From NCBI GenBank assembly GCA_034408685.1, contig JAWXCP010000066.1:11258-75257 (forward strand): a DNA stretch of 64,000 nt. The letters are read 5' to 3'. Below, in pieces: positions 18,187 through 25,755 of this stretch (within the stretch, counting starts at the first letter, position 1; each line of letters starts with the position of its first letter). Origin of the DNA: JANXVY01 sp034408685 (GTDB lineage Bacteria > Pseudomonadota > Alphaproteobacteria > Rhizobiales > Hyphomicrobiaceae). The translations under genes were made by a program, and so were the position numbers. The notes under the pieces were generated by a model. The model worked only from the letters and a program-made list of their open reading frames with translations, was not told where the DNA came from and did no database searches.

Positions 18187-18513
18187 TTAGCTAACCGTGA
18201 CCTTGTGCTCGGACGCGTAAACGCTGCCGTCGTCGTCGGTCCACGAAAACACGAACGTGCCACTTTCGGGAACTTTCACAAAGAACGATTGGTAAGGGTT
18301 TGCCGAGATCGCGGGAAACCAATCGGCGCGCATCACTTCCTTGCCGTTGAAGGTCGCGGCGAACTGTTTGATGATTTTGCGTGGGATGGCGTTACCATCC
18401 TTATCCTTGCGCTGGCCGCTTTCCATTTCATGCGAAATCAGCGTTTTGACTTCGATAACTTCGCCAGCCTTTGCTGTCGCTGGCATGCGAACGCGGGGAG
18501 TTGGTTTCGACAT
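18187..18513 (-). CDS. soxZ: Thiosulfate oxidation carrier protein SoxZ
   Basis: 108 residues, no signal peptide, which is usual since SoxZ is exported bound to SoxY. It has the family pattern RVRMPATAKAGEVIEVKTLI near the start, the FNGKEVMRADWFPAISANP middle and FVFSWTDDDGSVY near the end. It forms the SoxYZ heterodimer that carries sulfur intermediates. The soxY gene is directly upstream with an 82-base gap. Confidence 0.97.
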   Translation of the reverse strand: MSKPTPRVRMPATAKAGEVIEVKTLISHEMESGQRKDKDGNAIPRKIIKQFAATFNGKEVMRADWFPAISANPYQSFFVKVPESGTFVFSWTDDDGSVYASEHKVTVS

Positions 18514-18595
18514 GGTTCGATCCTCAAAATCGATTGGTCCAGGAGGGGCATTGATCGTCGTCGGCGCACTTTGACGTACGCCATCCAGCCGGGCA

Positions 18596-19066
18596 TTAGC
18601 CGCCGCAGCCGCCGATCGTGACCTTCACTTCCTTCTTGGCCGTGTAGAACTTACCGTCCGACATCTGCGCGACGGCGACGATGTTTTGCGTCTTGGCGAG
18701 GCGAATGCGGATCGCGGCTGCCGCCTTGGGCGACATCGGCGAGAAATGGAATGCGGCAACGCCAGGCGTCGGGTTCTCTTCGGCGAAGAAGTAGATCGAC
18801 TTGACGTAGTCCTTGTCGCTCATCGGGCTCTCGACCTCGAAGTTCAGCGGAACGACGAGACCATTTTCGGCGATCGACGGCAGATCGAGCTTGATCTTGC
18901 CCTCAGCGAGCGCTGCGCCGCCCGTGATTTTCGCAATTGCTTCCACGACCTGAGTTGGCGCGGCGATGGCAGTGCCCGGCAACAGGATCGTTGCAGCACC
19001 AGCGACCGCAACATGCATGAAATCGCGTCTCGAAACAGATGCGGCAGGTGACTTAACTTTCATCAT
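18596..19066 (-). CDS. soxY: Thiosulfate oxidation carrier protein SoxY
   Basis: 156 residues with a Tat leader (SRRDFMHVAVAGA) and the essential C-terminal GGCGG swinging arm whose Cys carries the sulfur intermediates. The start is at tandem ATGs (19066 and 19063) behind GGGAGGA; the frame remains open upstream but holds no conserved sequence. It is the first gene of the leftward sox arm and faces soxA across a 282-base divergent spacer. Confidence 0.97.
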   Translation of the reverse strand: MMKVKSPAASVSRRDFMHVAVAGAATILLPGTAIAAPTQVVEAIAKITGGAALAEGKIKLDLPSIAENGLVVPLNFEVESPMSDKDYVKSIYFFAEENPTPGVAAFHFSPMSPKAAAAIRIRLAKTQNIVAVAQMSDGKFYTAKKEVKVTIGGCGG

Positions 19067-19348
19067 CGCGTCCTCCCAGTGGCTTGCGCCAGTTCGCCGG
19101 GTTGTCCCCGGTGTTTGGATCATACGTCGCGGCGAGGCGGTTGCCGAAAGGACTTCCAACGCCGCGCGGGCTACATGGTCGCAGGCAGGATAGATATTTA
19201 AATTGCTATATGTCAATCCGTCCTTGCGACTTTTTGTACTGGCCTGTAGCTTTACATGCGTCGGCGGCAAAATTGCGCGGCCTGCAGCTGACGGCAGCAA
19301 GCAAAAAAACGCGCTCGGGGTTGGAAATTTAACAGGAGTGGATGCTTG
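19067..19348. promoter_or_regulatory. Divergent soxY/soxA control region
   Basis: This spacer separates the two sox arms. It holds a conspicuous AT-rich island in otherwise GC-rich DNA, about 19190-19213, including the palindrome ATTTAAAT (19196-19203) with outer TAG/CTA bases around it. In other alphaproteobacteria the ArsR-type SoxR represses sox genes by binding such divergent promoter regions, so this is the best candidate operator. AGGAG at 19334-19338 is the soxA ribosome site. Confidence 0.6.
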
Positions 19349-20200
19349 ATGATGAGGCTTGATCGAACGGCGGGCTGGATCATTGCTCGCCTCATGGGGC
19401 TAGCGCTGGCCGTCGGCGTTGTGGCGGCTGCTGCCAATTCGCCGGCTATTGCTGATGACGCAGAGAAAGAAATCGAGCGGTATCGGGAAATGATCTCCGA
19501 CCCGATGTCGAATCCTGGATTTTTGAACGTCGATCGCGGCGAAGCACTCTGGAAACTTGCCCGCGGCACAAAAAACGTGTCGCTCGAAACCTGTGATGTT
19601 GGCGAAGGCGCCGGCAAGCTCGAGGGCGCTTACGCCAAGCTGCCGCGCTATTTCAAAGACGCCGACAAAGTCATGGATCTCGAACAGCGGCTCGCTTGGT
19701 GCATGACGACCGTTCAAGGTCTCGACACCAAAGACGTTTTCTCACGCCGTTTCGGCGCGCCTGGCAAAACATCCGACATGGAAGACTTGGTGCTGTTCAT
19801 CGCCAACAAGTCGAGCGGCCAAAAGCTCAATCTGTCGCTCGACCACCCCAAGGAAAAGGAAATGTTCGTGATTGGCGAGGCCATGTTCTTCCAACGGGGC
19901 GGCCAGTGGGATTTTTCGTGCGCAACCTGCCATGCCGAAGATGGCAAACGCATCCGCCTGCAGGGTTTGCCAAATCTTTCTAAAGTTGGAAAGGCGTCTC
20001 AAGACACGATGGGATCTTGGCCAACATATCGCGTCTCACAAAGCCAGGGGCGAACGATGCAGCACCGTTTGTGGGATTGCTATCGCCAGATGCGCTGGCC
20101 GCAACCGGATTATCAAGCGGACGGCCTGACCGCGCTGACACTGTATCTCAACAAGAATGCCGAGGGTGGCGTTCTTCAAGTCCCATCCATCAAGCGCTAA
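19349..20200 (+). CDS. soxA: Sulfur-oxidation cytochrome subunit SoxA (mono-haem type)
   Basis: 283 residues from the ATG at 19349, ten bases after AGGAG; a TTG at 19346 is the alternative. After the signal peptide, the N-terminal cytochrome fold has cysteines in LETCDVGEG and LAWCMTT but no CxxCH, so that haem is lost and these probably form a disulfide. The C-terminal fold keeps haem site CATCH and the active-site Cys in RLWDCYRQMRWP. With SoxX it couples thiosulfate to the SoxY arm. It is the first gene of the rightward arm. Confidence 0.96.
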   Translation: MMRLDRTAGWIIARLMGLALAVGVVAAAANSPAIADDAEKEIERYREMISDPMSNPGFLNVDRGEALWKLARGTKNVSLETCDVGEGAGKLEGAYAKLPRYFKDADKVMDLEQRLAWCMTTVQGLDTKDVFSRRFGAPGKTSDMEDLVLFIANKSSGQKLNLSLDHPKEKEMFVIGEAMFFQRGGQWDFSCATCHAEDGKRIRLQGLPNLSKVGKASQDTMGSWPTYRVSQSQGRTMQHRLWDCYRQMRWPQPDYQADGLTALTLYLNKNAEGGVLQVPSIKR

Positions 20201-20217
20201 CATAAGGAGAGTGACCG

Positions 20218-20859
20218 ATGGGAACGTTCAAATTCAACATTGCAATGCCCGTTGCAATTATCGCGACCGCATTGGCTGCGCTTCCAGCGGCTGCCGTCGA
20301 TAAAAAAACGGCGCTTTCGGCCGACCCGGCCGTGGTGAAAGCAGCCGTTTCTGCGACGTTCAAAAGCGCGCCGCCTGAATGGCAGGCCAAGCTTGTCCAG
20401 GACGAGACCCAGGCTATTTGCTCACAATATCCAAACGGTTTGCCTGACGATCTCTATCAAAAGGTTCTCGCTCGCGAGGCCGCGACGATCGTGCTACCGG
20501 CCGACGGCAATGTCCTTGGAGATTGGAAAAACGGCCAGAAACTCTCGCAGCGCGGCACCGGCGGGCAGTTCTCGGACAAAGCCGACACGCCCAAGGGCGG
20601 CAATTGCTATGCGTGTCACCAGCTTTCGCCAAAGGAACTATCCTACGGGAGCCTCGGTCCGTCGCTCTTGGCTTATGGCAAGACCAAAGGCTACGCACCC
20701 GCCGAAGCCATTGCCGCTTATGGCAAAATCTACAATGCGCAATCCGCAGTTCCGTGTAGCAACATGCCCCGTTTTGGACACAGCAAGTTTTTGTCCGAGC
20801 AGGAATTGAAAGACCTGACGGCCTATCTGTTCGATCCGGAAAGCCCGGTCAACAAGTAA
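20218..20859 (+). CDS. soxX: Sulfur-oxidation cytochrome subunit SoxX
   Basis: 213 residues with a signal peptide (cleavage near LPAAAVD) and one haem site CYACHQ in its C-terminal half; the Met ligand is likely in CSNMPRFG. SoxX is the electron-accepting partner of SoxA. The gene follows soxA by 17 bases with an AAGGAG site, so they are one operon. The N-terminal 100 residues form the extra helical region seen in longer SoxX proteins. Confidence 0.96.
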   Translation: MGTFKFNIAMPVAIIATALAALPAAAVDKKTALSADPAVVKAAVSATFKSAPPEWQAKLVQDETQAICSQYPNGLPDDLYQKVLAREAATIVLPADGNVLGDWKNGQKLSQRGTGGQFSDKADTPKGGNCYACHQLSPKELSYGSLGPSLLAYGKTKGYAPAEAIAAYGKIYNAQSAVPCSNMPRFGHSKFLSEQELKDLTAYLFDPESPVNK

Positions 20860-20868
20860 GAGGGCGGC

Positions 20869-21342
20869 GTGATCAGACCACGACCAACTACGAGAACAAC
20901 GCGACCGGCAATGGCTTTTGCCGTTGCCGGTCTGCTTTGGGCGGTGTTCGCGGCCCAGCCCCTAATGGCTGCCCAATTGGTCATGGTCGAATCGCGCAGT
21001 TGCGTATGGTGTCTCCAATGGCACCGCGAAATCGGACCAGCATATTCAAAGACCCCACAGGGTCAGCGCGCACCATTGCATCGGGTCGACATCTCCGACG
21101 TGTCGCGCGTTTCCAGCGCGTTCGCGTCCCCCGTGACCATGACACCGACCTTTGTGTTGATCGAGCAGGGACGCGAGATCGGCCGCATTGTCGGCAATCC
21201 AGGTGGCAATTTCTTTTGGGGCTTGCTCGACGAACTGTTGGATAAACGCGACGCTCTCTATCCCGAGCCGTGCGATACTGCGCCGTGCAATCGCCTCGAC
21301 CAGCCTCGGCACACGGCGCTCACATCGGAGGGTCGCAGCTGA
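20869..21342 (+). CDS. soxS: Periplasmic thioredoxin-like SoxS
   Basis: 157 residues from the GTG at 20869 behind GAGGG. A signal anchor is followed by a thioredoxin-like domain with active site CVWC and the SoxS pattern WHREIGPAYSKTPQGQRAPL. SoxS keeps the SoxY carrier Cys reduced and is often paired with the membrane reductant SoxV/CcdA, which is not in this window. Its stop overlaps the soxR start (TGATG), and soxR follows it as in soxRS pairs elsewhere. Confidence 0.9.
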   Translation: MIRPRPTTRTTRPAMAFAVAGLLWAVFAAQPLMAAQLVMVESRSCVWCLQWHREIGPAYSKTPQGQRAPLHRVDISDVSRVSSAFASPVTMTPTFVLIEQGREIGRIVGNPGGNFFWGLLDELLDKRDALYPEPCDTAPCNRLDQPRHTALTSEGRS

Positions 21343-21692
21343 TGGCAAAGTCGATTGCCGAGCACCTCGAAGAGGCACGCGGCGGCGAGGACGTCTCCCC
21401 CGAACTGCGCCAGCTGATGGATCGCGCCCGCAGCGCCAGCGATTTCCTCAAAGCGCTCGCCCACGAAAACCGTCTCGTCATTCTTTGTCTGCTGTCGGAG
21501 CGCGAGCGCTCGGTTACAGAACTCGAGGAGCTGCTGTCGTTAGGACAGGCTGCGGTCTCCCAGCAACTTGCCCGGTTGCGGTTCGAGGGCCTCGTCGAGA
21601 CCCGCCGGGATGGCCGCCAAATCTACTACAGTATCGCCGATGAGACGACGCGCCGTTTCATTACGGCGATCTATGACAAGTTCTGCGGCTGA
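21342..21692 (+). CDS. soxR: ArsR-family persulfide-responsive repressor SoxR
   Basis: 116 residues from the ATG at 21342 that overlaps the soxS stop. It is an ArsR-type winged helix with recognition helix AAVSQQLARLRFEGLV. It keeps the two cysteines typical of the SoxR/BigR/SqrR group: one in VILCLL (about 49) and one at the C terminus, FCG (115). In that group reactive sulfur links the cysteines and releases DNA. It probably represses the two sox arms from the divergent spacer. Confidence 0.92.
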   Translation: MAKSIAEHLEEARGGEDVSPELRQLMDRARSASDFLKALAHENRLVILCLLSERERSVTELEELLSLGQAAVSQQLARLRFEGLVETRRDGRQIYYSIADETTRRFITAIYDKFCG

Positions 21693-21787
21693 TCCCCGTT
21701 TTGCCCTCGTTGCCCAATCAGCGGCGGCGTCCTGCGTGCCGACAAAACGAGCGCCGTCGAACGCCTGCTTTCTGGAGACCATTCTTT

Positions 21788-22831
21788 GTGGAAATCGATT
21801 GGGTTCTGGTCGGCGGCTTGACGGCAGGCGCGCTTGCAGGCTTTGCCGCGCGCTTCGGCCGTTTATGCACGATGGGGGCAATCGAGGATGCGATCATCGG
21901 CGGCGATCTCAGGCGGCTGCGCGCTTGGGGTATCGCGTTGGCCGTCGCGGCGGCGACCACATTTGCGATGGAACGTGGCGGCGTCATCGACCTGGGAGCT
22001 GCAAGCTATGCCGCGCCACGCCTCAACATTCCCGGACTGGTCCTGGGCGGGTTGATGTTCGGGCTCGGGATGTCGCTCGTGGGAACCTGTAGTTTTGGGC
22101 TGCTGGTCCGAGCTGGCGGCGGCGACCTGCGCGCGGCCGTGACGTCGATCGTCGTTGGAATGTTTGCTGTTGCCGTGACCGCTGGGGCGCTGTCCGGACC
22201 GCGCGAACTCTTGCTGGCCTACGGCACGGTCGACTTGTCCGGCTTCGGCGGGAGCCGCCTGACGGACATGGTCACTGTAACGGCGGGCCGCACAGGTGCC
22301 GATATCGTCGTAGCGTTGCTCGTCGCTATCCCCGTCCTGTTCGCCATTTCCGACAAGCGCCTGTGGCGGCGGCCACGCCTCGTTTTTGCTTCCGTCGTGA
22401 TGGGCTTCGCGATCGTTGCCGCCTGGTTCGGCAGTTGGCAAGCCGTACAAAGCATGGGGCTGACGCGACCCGAAGGCCTGTCTTTCGTGGCCCCGACAGG
22501 GCGGGCGCTTTTGCAGTTTATGACCGACGGTCTGCGAGGCATTGGTTTTGGCGTTTGGTCGATGGCAGGCGTCGTCGTGGCCGCGCTGGCGACCGCACAG
22601 GCGCGAAATGATTTCCGCTGGGAGGCCTTTGATGACGCTGTCGAAATGCGGCGCCATCTGATCGGCGGAGCGTTGATGGGAACAGGCGGCGTACTGGCCG
22701 GCGGCTGCACGATCGGCGCGGGTCTGACGGCATCCAGCCTGCTTGCCGTTGGCGCGCCATTGTTCCTGGCGATGGTTTTCGCCGGTGCCTATCTGGGGTT
22801 GCGGCATCTTCTGATCGGTCAGACAGTATAA
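21788..22831 (+). CDS. soxT: YeeE/YedE-family sulfur transporter (SoxT-like)
   Basis: 347 residues from the GTG at 21788, with GGAG ten bases before; the frame is open further upstream without conserved sequence. It is a full-length two-repeat YeeE/YedE (TsuA-type) membrane protein with the conserved channel cysteines in RLCTMGAIED, GTCSFGLL and GGCTIGAGL. TsuA takes up thiosulfate; SoxT-like members sit in sox clusters. Direction and substrate here are inferred. It follows soxR on the same strand. Confidence 0.87.
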   Translation: MEIDWVLVGGLTAGALAGFAARFGRLCTMGAIEDAIIGGDLRRLRAWGIALAVAAATTFAMERGGVIDLGAASYAAPRLNIPGLVLGGLMFGLGMSLVGTCSFGLLVRAGGGDLRAAVTSIVVGMFAVAVTAGALSGPRELLLAYGTVDLSGFGGSRLTDMVTVTAGRTGADIVVALLVAIPVLFAISDKRLWRRPRLVFASVVMGFAIVAAWFGSWQAVQSMGLTRPEGLSFVAPTGRALLQFMTDGLRGIGFGVWSMAGVVVAALATAQARNDFRWEAFDDAVEMRRHLIGGALMGTGGVLAGGCTIGAGLTASSLLAVGAPLFLAMVFAGAYLGLRHLLIGQTV

Positions 22832-22930
22832 CGCGTAAAAACCCGCGAAATCATCGTTGCCGTGTGGTCATATGCGTCGTCGGCGCCGTTATATTCAGAA
22901 ACCCGATTTCGTCCAAGTGTGAGACAGTCA

Positions 22931-23608
22931 ATGGATCGCGCGACATTAGACCCGCACTGGACCCAGTCGTTTCCAGGTCTCCGGCAACTGCCGGTTTCCG
23001 TACTTGATAAGCTGGCCGTCAGCAGCACGATCGTCAAAATCCCAGAACATTCGATCATATTCGGGCCGGGCCACGCGCCTGAAACTTTTCTCCTGCTGCT
23101 GGAGGGCACGGTCCGCGTTTCACAGGTGTCGGAAGGCGGTCGTGAAATCGTGCTCTATCGGGCGACCGCTGGCGAAAGCTGCGCGCTCACAACGGCGTGC
23201 CTGATGGGCTACGAAGACTACCATGCAACGGGTGTCGCCGAGACGGGCATCACGGCCGTGTCGATACCGCGCGGGGTGTTCGATGATATCGTCGCAACGT
23301 CGCGAGAATTCCGGCAATTCGTTTTCACGGCCTTCAGCCGCCGCATCACCGATCTGTTTCAGGTGATCGAACAGGTGGCTTTCTCGCGTTTTGACGTCCG
23401 GCTCGCGCGACGCCTGCTGGAGCTCGCAGATAGTTCGGGTCGCGTGACCGCAACCCATCAGGACCTCGCCAACGAACTTGGCAGTGCCCGCGAGGTCGTT
23501 ACCCGTCAGTTGCAGGATTTACAGCGGCGCGGTCTCATCCGTGGCCTTCGCGGAAGTGTCGAAATTACCGACCGGGGGGCGCTGGAAGGCCTGTCTCGCA
23601 CTACGTAG
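22931..23608 (+). CDS. Crp/Fnr-family transcriptional regulator
   Basis: 225 residues from the ATG at 22931. A cyclic-nucleotide-binding-type beta barrel (about 15-120) is joined by a long helix to a winged helix (THQDLANELGSAREVVTRQL). The N terminus lacks the Cys cluster that would bind an FeS centre, so it is not an O2-sensing FNR. Its barrel has one Cys pair region (SCALTTACL) of unknown use. Location between two sulfur transporters suggests it controls the downstream genes. Confidence 0.9.
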   Translation: MDRATLDPHWTQSFPGLRQLPVSVLDKLAVSSTIVKIPEHSIIFGPGHAPETFLLLLEGTVRVSQVSEGGREIVLYRATAGESCALTTACLMGYEDYHATGVAETGITAVSIPRGVFDDIVATSREFRQFVFTAFSRRITDLFQVIEQVAFSRFDVRLARRLLELADSSGRVTATHQDLANELGSAREVVTRQLQDLQRRGLIRGLRGSVEITDRGALEGLSRTT

Positions 23609-23775
23609 GGGCCTTCGGGTATGGCTTGGGAACAACGGCCAGCGTCTGGCGTTTTTGAACGACAACGTGCTGCTCGACTTGGTGACCTAGTCACTGATTT
23701 TTTCGTCTCGGGCGCTTAGCGATACGTTTCGGCACCGCAGGTCGCACCCTGCCTTTGACAGATCGGAACAGCATA

Positions 23776-23985
23776 ATGGCTCGCAATATTGGAACGATCG
23801 ACCGTATCCTGCGCCTTGTCGTTGGCTTGGCACTCATCAGCATCGTCTTTGTCGGTCCGCACACGCCGTGGGGCTGGCTCGGCCTCGTGCCGCTGGCTAC
23901 CGCGATCCTCGGCTGGTGCCCGCCATACGCCATGTTTGGAATTTCGACCTGCGCGGCCTCAGCCTCGCGCAGCGCACAGAAATAA
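23776..23985 (+). CDS. DUF2892 (YgaP-tail-like) inner-membrane protein
   Basis: 69 residues with two hydrophobic helices and the DUF2892 pattern: N-terminal NIGTIDRILRLVVG and C-terminal ILGWCPPYAMFGISTC. Members are found alone or fused behind rhodanese domains as in YgaP, where they may form a channel for sulfur species. Here it lies just before the split YeeE/YedE pair. A weak ribosome site (CGGAA) precedes the ATG. Confidence 0.88.
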   Translation: MARNIGTIDRILRLVVGLALISIVFVGPHTPWGWLGLVPLATAILGWCPPYAMFGISTCAASASRSAQK

Positions 23986-24066
23986 TTGGCTCGCTGGCGA
24001 ACCTGCCTCGGGCGTCACATGTCCGTGAGCGCGGTCTGCTCGGTGGAACACCAGCGTGGGTGGCTC

Positions 24067-24094
24067 GATGCCAATCATAGGATGCCAATCATAA
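24067..24094. repeat. 14-bp direct tandem duplication
   Basis: GATGCCAATCATA followed by G and again by A: two adjacent 14-base units, in the leader 16 bases before the first split YeeE gene. Confidence 0.85.
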
Positions 24095-24109
24095 AATGAC
24101 AGGCCAACC

Positions 24110-24541
24110 ATGACGGAATTCACCCCTCTCGCGTCGTTGACCGGCGGCATCCTCATCGGATTGTCCGCCGTGATGCTCATGGCCAGCCTCGGTCGCATCG
24201 CCGGCATCAGCGGTATCGCAAGCCGTCTGCTGCCGCCGTTCGACGGTGAGCCACTCGGTTGGCGTATCGCATTCGTCGCCGGTCTCGTCGCCGCACCATT
24301 GCTGGTCGCCGCAATGGGCCTGTCGGCATCGACCGGCACGCCGTCCGGCAGCTGGACACTTTTGATTGTCGCTGGCGGACTGACCGGTTTTGGCGCCGTG
24401 CTCGGCTCGGGCTGCACCAGCGGCCATGGCGTTTGCGGCTTGTCGCGGGGATCGGTCCGCTCGCTCGCTGCAACGGCCACGTTCATGGCCACAGGTGCGG
24501 CGACGGTGTTCATCGTTCGCCACGTGCTTGGAGGTGTTTGA
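24110..24541 (+). CDS. YeeE/YedE half-transporter, first subunit
   Basis: 143 residues with about four membrane helices and the conserved motif GSGCTSGHGVCGLSRGS. Together with the next gene it makes one full YeeE/YedE unit split in two, like the PmpA/PmpB pairs. Stop and next start overlap (TGATG), so both subunits are made together. Probable role is movement of a sulfur compound across the inner membrane. Confidence 0.9.
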   Translation: MTEFTPLASLTGGILIGLSAVMLMASLGRIAGISGIASRLLPPFDGEPLGWRIAFVAGLVAAPLLVAAMGLSASTGTPSGSWTLLIVAGGLTGFGAVLGSGCTSGHGVCGLSRGSVRSLAATATFMATGAATVFIVRHVLGGV

Positions 24542-25023
24542 TGAATGCTATCCTCTGGGGCCTCGCTTCGGGTCTCATCTTCGGCATCGGTCTCGTCATT
24601 TCCGGGATGACGAATCCGGCCAAGGTTTTGAACTTTCTGGATGTCGCCGGAACCTGGGACCCGAGCCTGGCATTCGTCATGGGCGGCGCGGTTTTAACGA
24701 CCGCACTCGGCTACCGGCTTGCACTGGCGCAAAGCAGTCCGATCCTGGCCACGCGATTTTCGTTACCGACGGCAACCACGCCCGACGCACGGCTCATTTT
24801 GGGTGCTGCCCTGTTCGGCATCGGTTGGGGGCTCGCTGGACTTTGCCCAGGCCCGGCGCTGGCCTCGCTGGCAAGCGGGACCGGTCCTGTGCTGATGTTT
24901 TGCCTCGCCATGTTTGGCGGTATGTGGCTGGCGCGATTGGCCGAGCGACGCAACAGAAGTCGAGATGACCGGGCGGATGCCCTAGCTGTCGCAGAGCGAT
25001 CGGTTACGAAAGGTACCAAATGA
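24541..25023 (+). CDS. YeeE/YedE half-transporter, second subunit (DUF6691-type)
   Basis: 160 residues, several membrane helices, starting MNAILWGLASGLIFGIGLVI, with GMTNPAKVLNFLDV and the conserved Cys in GWGLAGLCPGPAL. The C-terminal 25 residues are charged and cytoplasmic. It is the partner of the preceding half. Its end overlaps the DUF3365 gene by four bases (ATGA), implying that this haem protein is part of the same unit. Confidence 0.9.
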   Translation: MNAILWGLASGLIFGIGLVISGMTNPAKVLNFLDVAGTWDPSLAFVMGGAVLTTALGYRLALAQSSPILATRFSLPTATTPDARLILGAALFGIGWGLAGLCPGPALASLASGTGPVLMFCLAMFGGMWLARLAERRNRSRDDRADALAVAERSVTKGTK

Positions 25024-25712
25024 TGGGCTACGACAAATCGACGAGCCGTCATCTCAGTCGCAACCGCATTGCGCTGACGAACCGGCCCCTGGCCTTGGCC
25101 GCAATCGCGTCGGTTGCCATCATAGCAAGCGGCATTGCTTCGATAGTTTACGCCAACGAGCCGACGGCCGTCCCACCCACTTCAGCGCAACCCGGTTTAA
25201 CGCACCCCGCCGTTCCCGAAGCGCGGCGTGACGCCATGGCCGCCGCAGCCAGCTTGAACGGCCAGCTCCGCAGTCAACTGCAATCGGCCTTGAAAAGTCA
25301 TGGCCCCGTCGGCGCTGTGGCGGCGTGCAGCACGATCGCTCCCGCCGTCGCCGCGCAGGTTGGACAACCACCCCTGACGATCAAACGGACCGCCCTGCGC
25401 GTCCGCAACGAGAGCAACGCGGCGGACGACTTCGAACTCCGGATCCTGTCTGCCTTCGTCGCGCAAACAGCTGCTGGCGCCGACCCATCGTCATTGGTCC
25501 ATGAAGAGGTCGTCTCGACGGCCCAGGGGCCGGCGTTTCGCTTCATGAAGGCGATCCCGATGGCTGATCAGCCGTGCAGTTCGTGCCATGGCACATCGAT
25601 AGCGCCCGACGTCGCCGCCGAAGTCAAACGCCTGTACCCACGCGATCAGGCCGTCGGCTTCGAGCCCGGTCAAATTCGCGGGGCGGTCTCCGTGACGAGG
25701 CTGCTGCCGTGA
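25020..25712 (+). CDS. DUF3365 (Tll0287-like) mono-haem protein
   Basis: 230 residues with an N-terminal signal anchor (about 22-45) and a periplasmic DUF3365 domain bearing one haem c site, CSSCHG, near the end, and the DUF3365 patterns GAVAACSTIAP and LRVRNESNAADDFE. Such domains bind haem and serve as sensors or electron carriers. The start ATG overlaps the previous stop, with AAAGG upstream. Its function with a YeeE pair is not known to me. Confidence 0.85.
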   Translation: MMGYDKSTSRHLSRNRIALTNRPLALAAIASVAIIASGIASIVYANEPTAVPPTSAQPGLTHPAVPEARRDAMAAAASLNGQLRSQLQSALKSHGPVGAVAACSTIAPAVAAQVGQPPLTIKRTALRVRNESNAADDFELRILSAFVAQTAAGADPSSLVHEEVVSTAQGPAFRFMKAIPMADQPCSSCHGTSIAPDVAAEVKRLYPRDQAVGFEPGQIRGAVSVTRLLP

Positions 25713-25755
25713 TCGCGTCACGCAGCCGTCTCCGGATCAATCTTCGAGCGACGGC

